Shown piece after piece: positions 1-11,266 of a stretch of 64,000 bases of DNA (its first letter is position 1; the number at the start of each line of letters is the position of its first letter). Position numbers and translations under genes: made by a program. This DNA is from Rugalucina vietnamica (taxonomy: Eukaryota; Mollusca; Bivalvia; Lucinida; Lucinidae): assembly GCA_964017185.1 (NCBI GenBank), contig OZ024874.1, forward strand, positions 48,636,856 to 48,700,855, given 5' to 3'. The notes under the pieces are model-generated. The model saw nothing but the letters and a program-made list of their open reading frames with translations, was not told the DNA's origin and ran no database searches.

Positions 1-125
1 TATTGCGATTGACACGCGATGTTAGAGGGCAGATTTCGATGTATTAATTCACGACGGTGGAGCCGGAGTGAATTATCGCATTTGCCCGACAACATCACGC
101 GTTAGTCGCGATAATAAACAGTTGA
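1..125. repeat. Imperfect palindrome, possible MITE end
   Basis: The first 125 bases fold back imperfectly: GGGCAGATTTCGAT near 28 matches ATCGCATTTGCCC near 75-87 in inverse, and the outer arms (ACACGCGATGTT against AACATCACGCG) also pair. This looks like a small palindromic element cut by the window edge. No gene is recognised between here and 540; a run of about 35 A lies at 410-445. Confidence 0.35.
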
Positions 126-404
126 ATAAGAAAACTTACTTAGATTCTTACACGACTAATAGTACAGTAATACTCACATTTTTGCAGCGTTTTCAAGTGG
201 ACTCATTCTCTTCGGACGTAAATGTTCGACGTCACATAAGCGCGCTCTTTCGCACGCAATAACGCTGTAGGGTAAATTATCGTTTGTTTTCGCACACTGG
301 CGTTCCCATTTGGTTCAATGGGAGAAACGATAACGACTTGTTAGAATATTATTAAATTTGAATTTTTGACGTTTCGATGACATGACCTTATATAAAGGTG
401 ATGC

Positions 405-446
<42 letters not shown>

Positions 447-539
447 ACACACCGTTGAACTTCGTATTTTTTCTGGAAAAACTTATTAGCACTCTTATCA
501 TTGTTTATTGTTATTATTAGCATCATTTTATTTTATAAT

Positions 540-543
540 AATA

Positions 544-583
<40 letters not shown>
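540..583. repeat. (ATT)n microsatellite
   Basis: Roughly 44 bases of ATT trinucleotide repeat. It is flanked by AT-rich sequence with no gene seen. Confidence 0.8.
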
Positions 584-584
<1 letters not shown>

Positions 585-767
585 CAAGTTCAAAGTGATT
601 TATGTTGATATATTTATAACAAAATAAGGAAACTAACAAAAATTATAAGAATATCAGTTTAAATTGCTATAATATTCAAAAATAATGATTTTGCGATATA
701 AGCACAGTCGTCGTCGTGTGAGGTTCTATTTTCCTTTTCAGACAAAGACTTCCAAAGACGTTTATAC

Positions 768-972
768 GAGGAGCGCGGTGGCTCAGTGGTACAACGTCGA
801 ACTTCGGATCTAGAGGTCTTCGGTTCGAATCCACGAGCTTCATTTCGTGTTTCCCCCAACAAGACACTTTAAGCTCCCCAAAGTACTGGTTAACTACCCA
901 GGAAGCTGTGGCTCCGTCCCGGCATGACTGAAAAATTGTTGACCGGGACGTAAAACTACAACCAAACCAAAG
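768..972 (+). mobile_element. tRNA-derived SINE, family 1, diverged copy
   Basis: The head resembles a tRNA: an A-box-like GTGGCTCAGTGGTA and a B-box GGTTCGAATCC about 50 bases on. A body shared with 13800-14006 follows, including ACTGGTTAACTACCCAGGAAGC, the CCGTCCCGGCATGACTG block and GTTGACCGGGACGTAAA, then an ACAACCAAACCAAA-type tail. It is a Pol III retroposon rather than a tRNA gene, because the acceptor stem does not close and a second copy shares the body. Confidence 0.75.
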
Positions 973-1850
973 ACATCCATGGCCAAATTACAACAAAACC
1001 TACAACCAATTGCAAGCATTCAAACTTACTCATTTACTGGTGTTTACCTGCTTATACAAATATATGCAATTATGTACGTTTTTTCAATGAAAATCCATTG
1101 CGTAGATTGAATTTTATAAACTTTTGCCGAAGTGCACTGTATGTCAAATTGACGCATTTATTGCGATTTACGATCACAAAATCTCGCACAAATGTTACTG
1201 TTTATTAACAATTGGATATATGTAAAATGTGCCGTATTATTCGTGTTCTTCAACATTTGAGTACCTTTCAAATCAATGAAAAGAGTTACATTTGGTTAGT
1301 TCTAAACAACACGTCAAAACATATGTCTTGTCCACGTTTAACGTTCTTTCCTATACTCTTTTTTATTTAGAAACGCATGCATTTGCAGCACAACTTCAAT
1401 GCATCCAAATGCGATAAAAGAATACATCTTTGCGAAAACAATGTGAAGTACCTGAAATATTACAGCACAACAGTATTTCCGAAACATTTTTTGATATACA
1501 CAAAGATAACATTTTACAAGCTTTTACGATGCCAAGTTGAGCTAGCATGCGCAGTGTACACTCAATGCCTGCAAACTAATACGTAAATGTGCAGGTTTAA
1601 AAGGTAGTGATTTTTTGAAATTTTGTTAATTTTGTTATATGTGATAAAACCTTGTGAATGATGAAATTTTTATATGATTTCCAAGTCTCTTGCATTTTAC
1701 GCAAAATGCGGTAGTTATGATCTTTGCGATACGACCGCAATAGGTCAAACCATTATGTTTTCGTATGTGCAAATGCAAGGCAAATTCTCGCGAATCAATT
1801 GTAAATGTATGGAAACCCTAATAAACTTTGGCGGTTCCAAATGTTTGAAT
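973..1850. other. No gene recognised
   Basis: AT-rich, unannotated sequence, presumably intronic or intergenic to the minus-strand sushi gene. Short open frames here have no recognisable domain. Confidence 0.5.
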
Positions 1851-2554
1851 TGTGTTTGAGGCATTCGTAAATCGGACTTTTCATCCAGTGAGAATAATTT
1901 TGATGAGAAGACAAGTATTTTTGTTTTATGATACATTAATAAACACTAACCTGACAACCGCTTTAGAAAGTAAAAATATATCGAGGACACGTGTTTGCCT
2001 TTGTCGAAGCAACAAAGACACGCAAAATACTGAGCTGTCGGACAAAACTAAAATCATAAGTCTAAACAGACTTTACTGCATAGATTACAAAATAATTATT
2101 TGGATTATTGACATTATTTTCAAAATCTAAATAACTATACTTTGTTAAAACAAAAGACGAGTCCGATTTGTGTCATAAACTGGAAAAATCAGATTCAGAG
2201 CAAGAGGTATAATCTATTGTATTTGGTTTGAAAGATGCATGTTATAGTTCAAGGCGATACGTTTGCTGTGGTTCGTTTTGTTTTGTGTTTTGGGGTCGAA
2301 TGTTTATGCCGTTTGAACCTTATTTGAAGAGTTCAAAATAATTTGGATTATTGACATCATTTCCATATCAACGTAACTATAAGTGTACATAATTATCATG
2401 GAAGTCGATTCAAATTTGTGTCACTCAGTGGAAAAAAAATCAGAATATAGCGTACAATTTGTTTATTTGGTTTGAAAGATGGTTGTGCTTTAAAGCTAAG
2501 AATCACCACATATCGTTTGCCAAGTTTTGAGGGTATCTTTACATATGAACCTAC

Positions 2555-2737
2555 GGTCACAGGTCGGTGTTGCTCCTGACAAATTGCCAGTATCTTCACA
2601 TGTTCTGGTCTGAGAACCACTCAACTGGTAGCCAACGTTGCAAGTATATTTCACGTCAGTATTGTAGTCGACTGTTGCTGTATCTGGGCTCTTGGATAAC
2701 AAATTAGCTATACTGTCATCATTAGGGCACGTCACAA
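2555..2737 (-). CDS. Sushi (CCP) exon, copy 2 of a secreted mosaic protein
   Basis: A 183-nt exon bounded by a TTCTAG acceptor and a GTAGGT donor, phase 1-1, encoding 61 residues. It begins with TCPNDDS and contains YTCNVGYQLSG, then TCEDTG and PTCD, the four-cysteine pattern of a complement control protein module. The usual tryptophan before the last cysteine is not seen; that position reads LSGATPTC. Such modules mediate extracellular protein binding in complement regulators, adhesion proteins and many mollusc immune proteins. Its neighbour at 3932-4114 is nearly identical, so the two arose by tandem duplication. The rest of the gene to the left is outside the window. Splice borders are inferred by eye; no start codon is expected here. 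Confidence 0.75.
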
Positions 2738-3931
2738 CTAGAAGTAAACCAATAAGTGGACAATAATTATAATAGCACGACAAGTATTTTTGTTTTATGA
2801 TACATCAATAAACACTAACCTGATTAACGCATTAGCAAGTATAAATATATCGAGGACACGTGTTTGCCTTTGTCTGAGCAACACTGACACGCAAAACACA
2901 AAGCTGTCGGACAGAACGGAAATCATAAGTCATAACAGACTTTACTGAATAGAGTCTGACGAGATTTAATCAAGCCAGTATTATATATGCTGTTAATCAC
3001 AACAAGTATAGGGCTCTACAATGTTCAAAATAATTATTTTGATTATTGGCATTATTTCCAAAATCTAAATTAAAATACATTGGTAGAACAAAAGACGAGT
3101 CCGATTTGTGTCACAAACTGGAAAGGTTCTGAGCAAGGAGTACAATCTATTTATTTGGTTTGAAAGATGCATGTCAGTGTTCAAGGCGATACGTTTGTTG
3201 TGGCTCTATTTGTTTTGTGTTTTGAAGTAGAATGTTTATACTGTTTGAACCTTTTTTACGTTTTCATAGTTTTTTGCGTTTTCATAGATTAAGTTCCGGA
3301 AACTGAGTGGCAGCCTTTTGGGAAATAGCTGTTCACTCGGCTTATAATATGTTTTCTAACTATTCATAACAATCTGCACATTAAATTTATTCCCATCTCG
3401 GTATTTGGTGTGTGAATTTCTTTCTGAATCCACTTTTTTCCTTATTACTGTATTATTGTATTATAAGTGGAGAATAATTTTGATATCGAGACAAGAATTT
3501 TTGTTTTATGGTTCATCAATAAACACTAACCTGACAACAGATTAAGCAAGTAAAACCATGTCAATGACACATGTTTGCCTTTGTCGAAGCAAACAATGCT
3601 GAGCTGTCGAACGGAAGCGAAACATAAGTTTAAACAACCTAAATTATATGGGCATTATTTTAAGAAACCACTATACATGTTGCTTATCTAAATAAGGATA
3701 GGGCTCTGCAATGTCAAAATGATTTGTATTATTGACATTATTTTCAAAATCAAAATACCTAATGTACATAATTATCATGGAAGTTGATTCAGATTTGTGT
3801 CACTCGATGGGAAGATTCAGAATATAGCGTACAATTTGTTTATTTGGTTTGAAAGATGGTTGTGCTTTAAAGCTAAGACAAACTACATATCGGTTGCCCA
3901 GATTTGGGGGTAACTTTACATATAAACCTAC

Positions 3932-4114
3932 GGTCACAGGTCGGTGCTGCTCCTGACAACCTGCCAGTATCTTCACATGTTCTGGTCTGAGAACCACTCA
4001 ACTGGTAGCCAACGTTGCAAGTATAATTCACGTCAGTATTGTAGTCGACTGTTGCTGTATCTGGGCTCTTGGATAACAAATTAGCTATACTGTCATCATT
4101 GGGGCATGTCACAA
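3932..4114 (-). CDS. Sushi (CCP) exon, copy 1 of a secreted mosaic protein
   Basis: A 183-nt phase 1-1 exon with the same CTAG acceptor and GTAGGT donor as its twin at 2555-2737. The 61-residue product differs by only a few residues (VNYTC for VKYTC, TGRLSGAAP for TGNLSGATP), with all four sushi cysteines retained and again no clear tryptophan before the last one. A symmetric phase means the exon can be duplicated or skipped without shifting the frame. In transcription order it lies downstream of the sushi exon at 16037-16207 and upstream of 2555-2737. The 11.9-kb gap to the previous recognised exon is filled by nested retroelements and a MITE. Confidence 0.75.
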
Positions 4115-4241
4115 CTAGAAGTAAACCAAATAAGTGGAGAATAATTTTGATAAGAAAACAAGTATTTTTGTTTTATGATACATCAATTACTATTAAGCTG
4201 ACATAAAACATTAATCTGGCAACCGCTTATGTAGGCGTCAT

Positions 4242-4709
4242 ACCTAGCCGATGTTAACACGCGATGGACACACGATTATGAAAATTTTCAAATTCGGCGG
4301 GGATCGTGAAGACATCGGGCTATTCGTGAGTGCATCGTTACCCATCGTATGTCCATCGGGAGATTTTTTAAGCCTTCGGCAGTACCATCGCGAGCGGCAT
4401 CAAAATCTTTGACATGCCAAAAAAATACAGGAAGGACACACGATGGTTCAATTTCGTGTTGAGTTCGCGAGTACATCTTGGCCATCGTAAAACCATCCTA
4501 AGGCCATCTTCTCACATCGGGACTACATCGTATTTGTGTCGTGTGGTCATCGGCACCATCGGCTAGGTTTTGCTACACGATGGCACTACGAGGGACACAC
4601 GATGCTGCCCGATAGTGTTACGAAGGCAACACGACATCGGGTGGCCTTCGCAACGCCATCGTATAAGCATCGTATTTGAAAAATCTAGAACACGATGGCA
4701 CTAAGATGG
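4242..4709. mobile_element. Non-autonomous DNA element with CGATGG/CATCG subterminal repeats
   Basis: ACCTAGCCGATG (4242-4253) is matched by the inverted CATCGGCTAGGT (4557-4568). The interval and the sequence up to 4709 are dense in CACGATGG, CATCG and CATCGGG words in both orientations, as expected for subterminal transposase-binding repeats. It abuts the 3' end of the Naiad copy at 4711. It may be one element or two halves; no coding sequence was seen. Confidence 0.5.
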
Positions 4710-4710
4710 A

Positions 4711-7188
4711 AAAGGTACAAGTAGGCAAAGATCAGGAAAAGGCGCAATCAGAAAAAGATTCCCACTACAAAAACCGAGGTGGGAAAAAACCAAACTAACA
4801 ATCAGGTACTTATACCATGAAACATATCGTAAGCCGAATGAGCAGCTATTTTCCCAATAGGTGGCCACTCAGTTACCTTAACTTAACTAAAAATATGAAA
4901 ACATACATAAGGCGCCAACAACACAAAAAATGTTATACACCAAGACATAAAACAAAAAGAACCACCACAGAAGTATCGACTTGGAACGATCAGTAACACA
5001 AAGTTACTGGCGGGTTTAAACCGGTTTTACATGGCCATAACCTCACCCTCAGCTTCTGCAGTGGTTCATAACATTTAGTTAGTTATTTGGTCCTCGTGGT
5101 GAATCTCTAACTAGTCAATGAATCATCAAGAACAAACAAATAAATCATGATAAACATCCTGATGAATCAAAAACCAGGACTCACAGACTGAGTAAGCTGC
5201 CTGACGATGGAGATCCCTGGGTGCCGAATAACCTACTAACTCCGGAGCAAAAGAAAAACACCAGTTGGACCCCGGTGGGCCAAGCAACAGACAAGAAGCT
5301 CCGGCCCCAACCAACTAAAATGAATAGCTTTATGTCGGGGCCATCATAGAGTCTGACGCCCGACCCACCGGCGTGCAATTTAAGAAGGCAGCATAGTTAT
5401 CAACCATGATTGGGTTAAAAACTAAGCATGCAGACTGTCGCATAACATTTAAGTTATAACCTACACGTCTGTAACGTGTTATGATTTTTCTGAACTCTGA
5501 ACTGAAAAGAAAAATCATTAATTCCTTTAAGTTTCTTAAATTTGTAAACCAAGTCACCAAAAAATTCAGGTTCCGAAAGGCCCTCACTTAAAAGCGTCTT
5601 TAACCCAACATTATATTTGGAAATCAATTCATAGTGTCTACGATAAAATTTAGAAAATGTTTTTCGAAGTTTATGATACCGATAGCCCTGTTGGAGAAGT
5701 TTTGCCGTTAAACATTTATTTCGAGCGTTGAAGTCTGCAACATGATTGCAGACTCTAGCAAACCTAATAAGTTGCGAAATGTATACACCATAAGAAGCAC
5801 GACGAGGAACGTCACCATCCAAAAAAGGAAAATTTACTATATCAAAATCAAAGTCATCGCGCTTATCATAAATTTTAGAAGAAACAAATCCATTTGCAAC
5901 AGAAAGATGTAGATCTAAAAAGGGGGCTTCAGTATCTGTGATATTGGCTTTGTTCAACTGAAGTTCAGGTGGATAAATTTGATTGACCATACCTTCAAAA
6001 TAAGGGTTGTCAATGTTCAAAAGGTCATCGAGGTACCTAGATGTGGAATTAAAAGCCTCGATAACATCAGCTTGATAATCATGGTTAAGAGAATCCATGA
6101 AATCTCTTTCGTAGCAGTATAAAAATAAATCAGCTACGAGAGGTGCGCAATTTGTACCCATCGGAATTCCAACAATTTGTCTGTACAACTTGGTCCCAAA
6201 TCTAATATAAATATTATCAAGGAGATAGGATAAGGCATCGCATACATTCTGACATGACCAAAGTGTATACCGACTTTGGTCAGAGGAAGTGAAAAAAGCC
6301 TTTCTGTCATTACATGCCAAATAAAGTGAACCATAGTTTTTTAATGCCCTTTTGAAGGTCCACTCTATCAAATCCAGAAGTTTTTCTTTTATTAGATTAT
6401 GTGGTAATGTTGTATACAGAGTAGAAAAATCATATGTGGACAAGCTTGTCGCACGGAACCCTCTACACTTCAATTTACTGAGCACCTCACCAGAATTTTT
6501 AATTGACCAAAACCAATTTTTATTTGAAGTTTCATACACTGTCTCACAGTATCTTATAACATGAGATTTGATAGCAGTAAGACAGGAAGTTAATAATTTA
6601 GAAAGTTCAGTGGTAGTACAAGAGCTAGAATTTGCAATAAATCTAGCTTTGTATGGTCTTTTGTGAAGCTTAGGTAACCAATACATCGTAGGAAGTTTGT
6701 CTTGGCCTTCATTGACACAAACAGAAAACTTAACAGGTAAATCGTTTAAGTGGGCATTAACTACAGACACCTCATCAGTATCTGTCTCCAGATAAGCCAT
6801 GGTACCATCAAGCTCCTGTTTTAAGGTGTTAACGTAGTGAAGCCTACAAACGACAACAACATTGTTTGCGGCTTTATCTGCCGGAACCAAGACATACTTT
6901 CTATGAAATTCTTGGATACCCTGCTTCAAATGCCTAAATGACGATTTGGGTTTAGGAGGTAAAAGATTAGTATTTTGTGAATAAAACTTAATACGTTTAT
7001 CCACGATAGTGATGATACTTCTTTTCCATTCTTTAAGAGCATTATCCTCAACACCCTCTCGTTTACACCATCGATTACCGAAATCATTTAATGCAGATGA
7101 AATCTCCTCTCTACATTTGTCGAAATTAATGTAGGAAGGGAATCTATATTTCGGACCTTTAGAAACAATTTTGCGAATTCTAGAATCC
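4711..7188 (-). mobile_element. Naiad-type Penelope-like element, 3' part (copy 1)
   Basis: The 3' portion of an N-terminal-endonuclease-class PLE: RT coding region plus about 620 bp of 3' UTR ending at AAAGGTACAAGTAGG. The same 3' end occurs at 17585, 54424 and 61223. At 7189 the element is interrupted by a LINE and resumes at 10304. The assignment to Naiad rests on the RT sequence style, the CxC linker seen beyond the LINE, and recall of the published description of this clade in invertebrates. Confidence 0.8.
5330..7188 (-). pseudogene. Naiad PLE reverse transcriptase (frameshifted)
   Basis: An open frame runs from the LINE junction at 7188 through a 516-codon stretch; upstream of 7004 the frame stays open (GPKYRFPSYINF and so on). 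Counting from 7004, motif A is DFSTLY at about residues 192-197, motif B GIPMGTNCAPL at about 279-289 and motif C YLDD at about 324-327. LPTMYWLPKLHK lies upstream and YDKRDDFDFDIVNFP downstream. The protein would prime and copy the element's RNA. Near 5490-5507 the copy has a short (about 7 nt) duplication relative to the 54424 copy (GAACTCTGAACTGAA against GAACTGAA). This shifts the frame, and the last ~55 codons (to DSMMAPT at 5330) are read in another frame. No endonuclease is visible in this part. Confidence 0.8.
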
Positions 7189-10100
7189 TTGTTTGTTTGT
7201 TTGTTTGTTTGTTGTTTAACGACGCATCAACCCTGATGGGTCATTAGCGTCTAACAAGGTAAAACGTTAAAATATATTGAACTCGTATTAAAAAGTAACA
7301 CTAAGTAAGATATAAATGTCGTTGTAAAGAAACGATATATGAAATAATAAGATTGGTGATTTAAAAATCATATTTTATAAAACAGATTTACTTGTCTAAG
7401 AAATAATAAAATCTTTCCAACGGGTACATCTTTGAACAATTCTTTCAAGTTATCAGCTCGAAAACAAGAAATTCGCTCTGCTGCAAAGTCAGTGCATTCT
7501 AAAAGAAAGTGTTTAACTGTGAATGGTGTATCACAGCCAATGCATTTAGGTTCATCTTCTCGCTTTAATAAGTGGGAATGTGTTATTCTTGTATGACCTA
7601 TTCGGAGACGAGCAAGAACGATTTCCTCCCGTCTCGAAAGTTTATGAATTGCTTTTGGTCGTTTAACGATCGGTTCGACTTCCCTCAATTTATCAAACTT
7701 CGCTCCGTTCCAGATTGTTTGCCATTTGTCAGAGATGTACTCGTTAATAAAAGGTTTAAAATTGACATAAGGAATTTTAAAAACGGTTTCTTCTAGATTT
7801 AACGATTCTTTAGCGTTCTTATCAACTTTCTCATTTCCATATATACCTATATGACTGGGAACCCAGCAATAGATAATTGTTTTCAATTCCGAGATGGTAT
7901 GATGTTTTATTAATAGTTTTTGTATTTGAGGGTTTTTGGATGATGTATGGTTTAAGGCCTGTAGAACTGACATAGAGTCAGAAAAAATAATAAATTTGTC
8001 CTTTAAGTTACTTTCATTTATGAAGTCTAAAGCTAAGTCTATAGCTTTAGCTTCCGCAGTGAAAATTGAAGAGCCATCAGGTAAACGTAATGTTTTGCAA
8101 TTGCCGTTTGTAAAAGTAGCACAACCAACTTTGTTTTCTTCTTTTGAACCATCAGTATAAATACATTGATAGTCAATAAATTGAGATTGTAGTTGATGAA
8201 AACTTTCTTTTAGAAGGTGTGGATTTGAGTCGGATTTTTTCCCTGTATGTAGAGTCAAATTAACTTCTGGTTTTCTAATGCACCATGGTGGTATTTCTGA
8301 AACAAAATGTTCTTCTATTTTATCTTTTTGGATGTTTGCTGATTCTAAAAGTGGTGCAACCCGTAAACCAAAAGACCGGATAGCCTTTGGTTTACTTTCG
8401 TAAAGCTGTACGACTTCTTCAGAAAAATATGGCGGAAAAGACACCTTATGAACTGGATTTGATGGATTAGCAGCAATTCTAATGGCGTACTGTAGGGCAA
8501 GTTTCTCTCGTCGTAAATATAGAGATGGCTCTTCAGCCTCGACATAGAGGCTTTGTACAGGTGATGTTCGAAAAGCACCCAGAGCTAATCTTAGGCCTTG
8601 ATGATGCACTGTGTCAAGAGAACTGATATATGATGGTCTTGCCGATCCATATACGATGGATCCATAATCTAATTTTGAACGAATGAGGGAACGGTATAGC
8701 TGGAGAAGGACAGTGCGATCAGCACCCCAGTCTGTGTGTGATAATACTTTCAGTAAGTTCAACGCTTTCAGGCATTTGGCTTTTAAGTACTTGATATGTG
8801 GAATGAAAGAAAGTTTACGATCAAAAAGAACTCCAAGAAATTTAAAATCTTCAACTACTGGAATAAGAGAACCATATAAATAAAGTTCGGGATCATTGTG
8901 TACTTTCCGTAGTTGACAAAAATGTACACATTGAGTTTTCGACTTGGAAAATTTGAAACCATTATGTGAGGCCCAGTTTTCTATTCTGTTGATGCACTGC
9001 TGTAAGTGCCTTTCGATAGTTCTCATACTTTTTGACCTGTAACACATACAGAAATCATCTACATATAATGATCCATCTGTTTTAGGATCCAAACAATCCA
9101 TTATGCTATTTATCTTAATATTGAACAATGTTGTAGACAAGATGCTCCCTTGTGGGACACCCTGTGCTTGGTCGAACTTTTCGGATAAAGTCGATCCAAC
9201 ACGAACCTGGATCCAACGATCCGCAAGGAAATTTTCGATAAATGTAGCTAATCTGCCTCGTATTCCGAGATCATGTAGATCTCGCATAATACCATGTCTC
9301 CAGGTGGTATCATAAGCTTTTTCCAAGTCGAAAAACACAGCAACAACATGCTCTTTTGCAACAAAGGCATCACGAATAAAGGTTTCCAGTCTTACTAGAA
9401 TGTCGTTGGTACTTCGTTCAGAACGGAAGCCCGACTGAAAAGGAGATATTAGGTTATTACTTTCTAAGTACCAAACAAGTCTTACATTTATCATTCTCTC
9501 TAAAGTTTTGCAAAGACAACTTGTAAGTGCTATCGGTCTATAGCTGTTTGGTTCTGCATGGTCTTTTCCAGGTTTAGGAATTGGTATTATAGTGGCTAGT
9601 TCCCAACTTTCGGGAAACTTTCCAGTTTCCCACATATCATTAAATATATCTAAGAGAGCAAGAAGTGATTTTGGTGGAAGATGTTTTAACATTTGATAGT
9701 GAACTTCGTCGGGACCTGTTGCTGTATCATGGGCTTTACTGATGGCGTCTTTTAGTTCATCCAAATTAAAAGGAGTATTGTATTCTTCATTATTTGAGGA
9801 CTTAAAGTTTAACTTAGTCTTTTCTTGTTCTTTCTTATATTTTTGAAATTCCTCAGAATAATGACTGGTTGAGGAATTTGAACAAAATTGTGATGCCAAA
9901 GTATCTGCTATATCTTGTTTTGTGGAAGCTGTTTCGTTCGCATTGTTGAAATTGTAATTAAGATGGTGATAAGAAGCAGATTTAGATTTACCGGATATTT
10001 TCCTAACCATGTCCCAAACTTTTTTAGTGGGTGTTTTATAATTCAAATTCGATACGTATGTTCTCCATGATTTGCGTTTTGCAGACTTTATAGTCCGACG

Positions 10101-10293
10101 GGCTTTTGCTCTAGAATTCCTATAACTATTTAAATTTTCATGCGTTGGGAACTTGCAGAACTTCGACAAAGTGTCTTTCCGTTGTTTGATAGCTTCTTTA
10201 CAATCGTCATTATACCATGGGTTACTTTTCTTTGGGTTCGTCGAGGTTTTGGGAATACATTTCTCAGATATATTTATTAAAGAAGAGGTGAAG
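7189..10293 (-). mobile_element. 5'-truncated I/Nimb-type non-LTR retrotransposon
   Basis: A 3.1-kb LINE, minus strand, flanked by a 10-bp direct repeat TCTAGAATCC (7179-7188 and 10294-10303). Its 3' end on the minus strand reads GTTAAACAACAAACAAAC, a short (ACAA)n tail. The 5' end is cut inside ORF2, so the AP-endonuclease domain is missing. It sits inside the Naiad element and is therefore younger than it. The 3' tail resembles the SINE tails in this window, so a LINE of this kind could mobilise them; that is inference. Confidence 0.85.
7368..10293 (-). CDS. LINE ORF2 fragment: reverse transcriptase plus RNase H
   Basis: An uninterrupted frame of about 975 codons from the 5' truncation to a TAA at 7368; the first ATG would give 933 residues. 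Upstream of that ATG the frame contains NPWYNDD, the linker between endonuclease and RT. With the ATG as residue 1: RT block SYRPIALTS (209-217), FFDLEKAYD (279-287), GVPQGS (337-342) and catalytic YVDD (369-372). RNase H has YTDG (671-674), TAEAKA (705-710), FSDS (729-732) and GNEKVDKNAK (778-787), so its DED-D residues are present. A C-terminal CX2C...H...C knuckle lies near residues 885-901. The frame lacks stops and looks recent. Lacking the endonuclease and the promoter, this copy should be immobile. Confidence 0.9.
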
Positions 10294-10303
10294 TCTAGAA
10301 TCC

Positions 10304-10485
10304 GAATCCGAAATTATTTTTAAATTTCCAGTAACAATATGTCCAGCGGGTTGATAAACATATTTTGAATCTTTACAATCTCAAGACTTAGGAGTATTAG
10401 CATGGATATCAAGATCAGAAACAAGTTTATTGAAATTAAAAATTGTATTTCTGATTGGTTTGAAACACGATATTAACCAAAACTG
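10304..10485 (-). pseudogene. Naiad PLE linker with UGA in the CxC motif
   Basis: Beyond the LINE the Naiad reading frame resumes without a shift. Read on the minus strand it gives FKPIRNTIFNFN, then SDLDIHANTPKS, a TGA codon at 10381-10383, then DCKDSKYVYQPAGHIVTG, joining the RT frame at 7188. In this clade a CxC motif sits exactly here between the N-terminal GIY-YIG nuclease and the RT, so the TGA replaces its first cysteine. Naiads of clams are reported to be selenoproteins, which makes Sec readthrough plausible; a plain nonsense mutation is the alternative. A TAA in the same frame at 10486-10488 and loss of recognisable homology upstream suggest 5' truncation or decay. Confidence 0.7.
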
Positions 10486-10730
10486 TTATAATACTTCCCC
10501 GGATAACGTGGACATACAAGACAAAAACAATTAGCACCCACACAACATTTTCTCAGAAGCCTCAAGTGGAATACTTTTAAATCATGGCGTATTTCGATGA
10601 AAAAAATAGGAAAAAGAAGCTACATGTAGGCATGAGTTTAAGAAAAAACAACTGGGGTCTTCTCTTGTAATATGAAAATATGCTCTGAAATACTCTGCAT
10701 TAGACAGTTCTATCTACTCTCTCTCTCTCT

Positions 10731-10778
<48 letters not shown>

Positions 10779-11040
10779 TGCCACCAAACTGTACCCAGAT
10801 TTAAAATTTTTGGTGCTCAAAAATGGTACACTAATGTGGATTTCATTTATACTGCTCGGTTGTCTTCCTTGATACTGTAATATCAAGCATAAGATATATT
10901 TATGGGCTTAGTAATGAAATGTGTGAGACATTTGAACGATGTGTGGCACGAAAAATAAAGAATTGTCTTTAAATATGTTAAACCAAACTTTGTAAAAAAA
11001 TAGTTTTGGTTATTAAAAATTAGTTCAGTGTCTTTTAGAA
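10486..11040. other. No gene recognised; contains poly(A) tract
   Basis: No recognisable endonuclease or other coding domain was found upstream of the Naiad fragment. A CT run followed by about 45 A lies at 10717-10776. The rest is AT-rich, unassigned sequence. Confidence 0.5.
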
Positions 11041-11044
11041 AAAA

Positions 11045-11232
11045 ATATTGTGGCAGATGGTTTGGTTCCGCAATATATTAGTGACTTATTCAATCGAAGA
11101 TCTGAAATCACACATGGGACGTCCCTGATATATTTTCTTTGTTGTTATAATATTGCTATGATTGAGGGTCCTATGGAAGATTGGTGAAAGCCAAATGGGT
11201 TACCCTCTTTAAATAAAGAACTTACTTACATG

Positions 11233-11262
<30 letters not shown>
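11045..11262 (+). mobile_element. 3' end of a CR1/L2-like LINE
   Basis: A decayed C-terminal RT segment reads LVPQYISDLFNRRSEIT. It is followed by a 3' UTR ending GGGTTACCCTCTTTAAATAAAG and a (CTTA)n tail at about 11222-11262. Such a 3' end plus microsatellite tail is typical of CR1/L2-type elements. No intact frame remains. Confidence 0.6.

Positions 11263-11266
<4 letters not shown>

Larger units (their letters stand above)
1905..4170 (-). repeat. Three tandem intron/exon duplication units around sushi exons
   Basis: A block starting AAGTATTTTTGTTTTATGAT recurs at about 1910, 2778, 3489 and 4158, giving units of roughly 870, 710 and 670 bp. The first and third units each carry a 183-bp sushi exon; the middle unit (2778-3488) keeps the flanking intron sequence (for example the GACGAGTCCGATTTGTGTCA block) but has no exon. 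This is a local exon-duplication array in which one unit seems to have lost its exon. Divergence between the introns exceeds that between the two exons. Confidence 0.7.

Noticed and set aside
4711-5329. A SECIS element in the Naiad 3' region
   Set aside because: I could not identify by eye a stem-loop with the AUGA/GA core and apical AA; absence here is not evidence and needs a covariance search.
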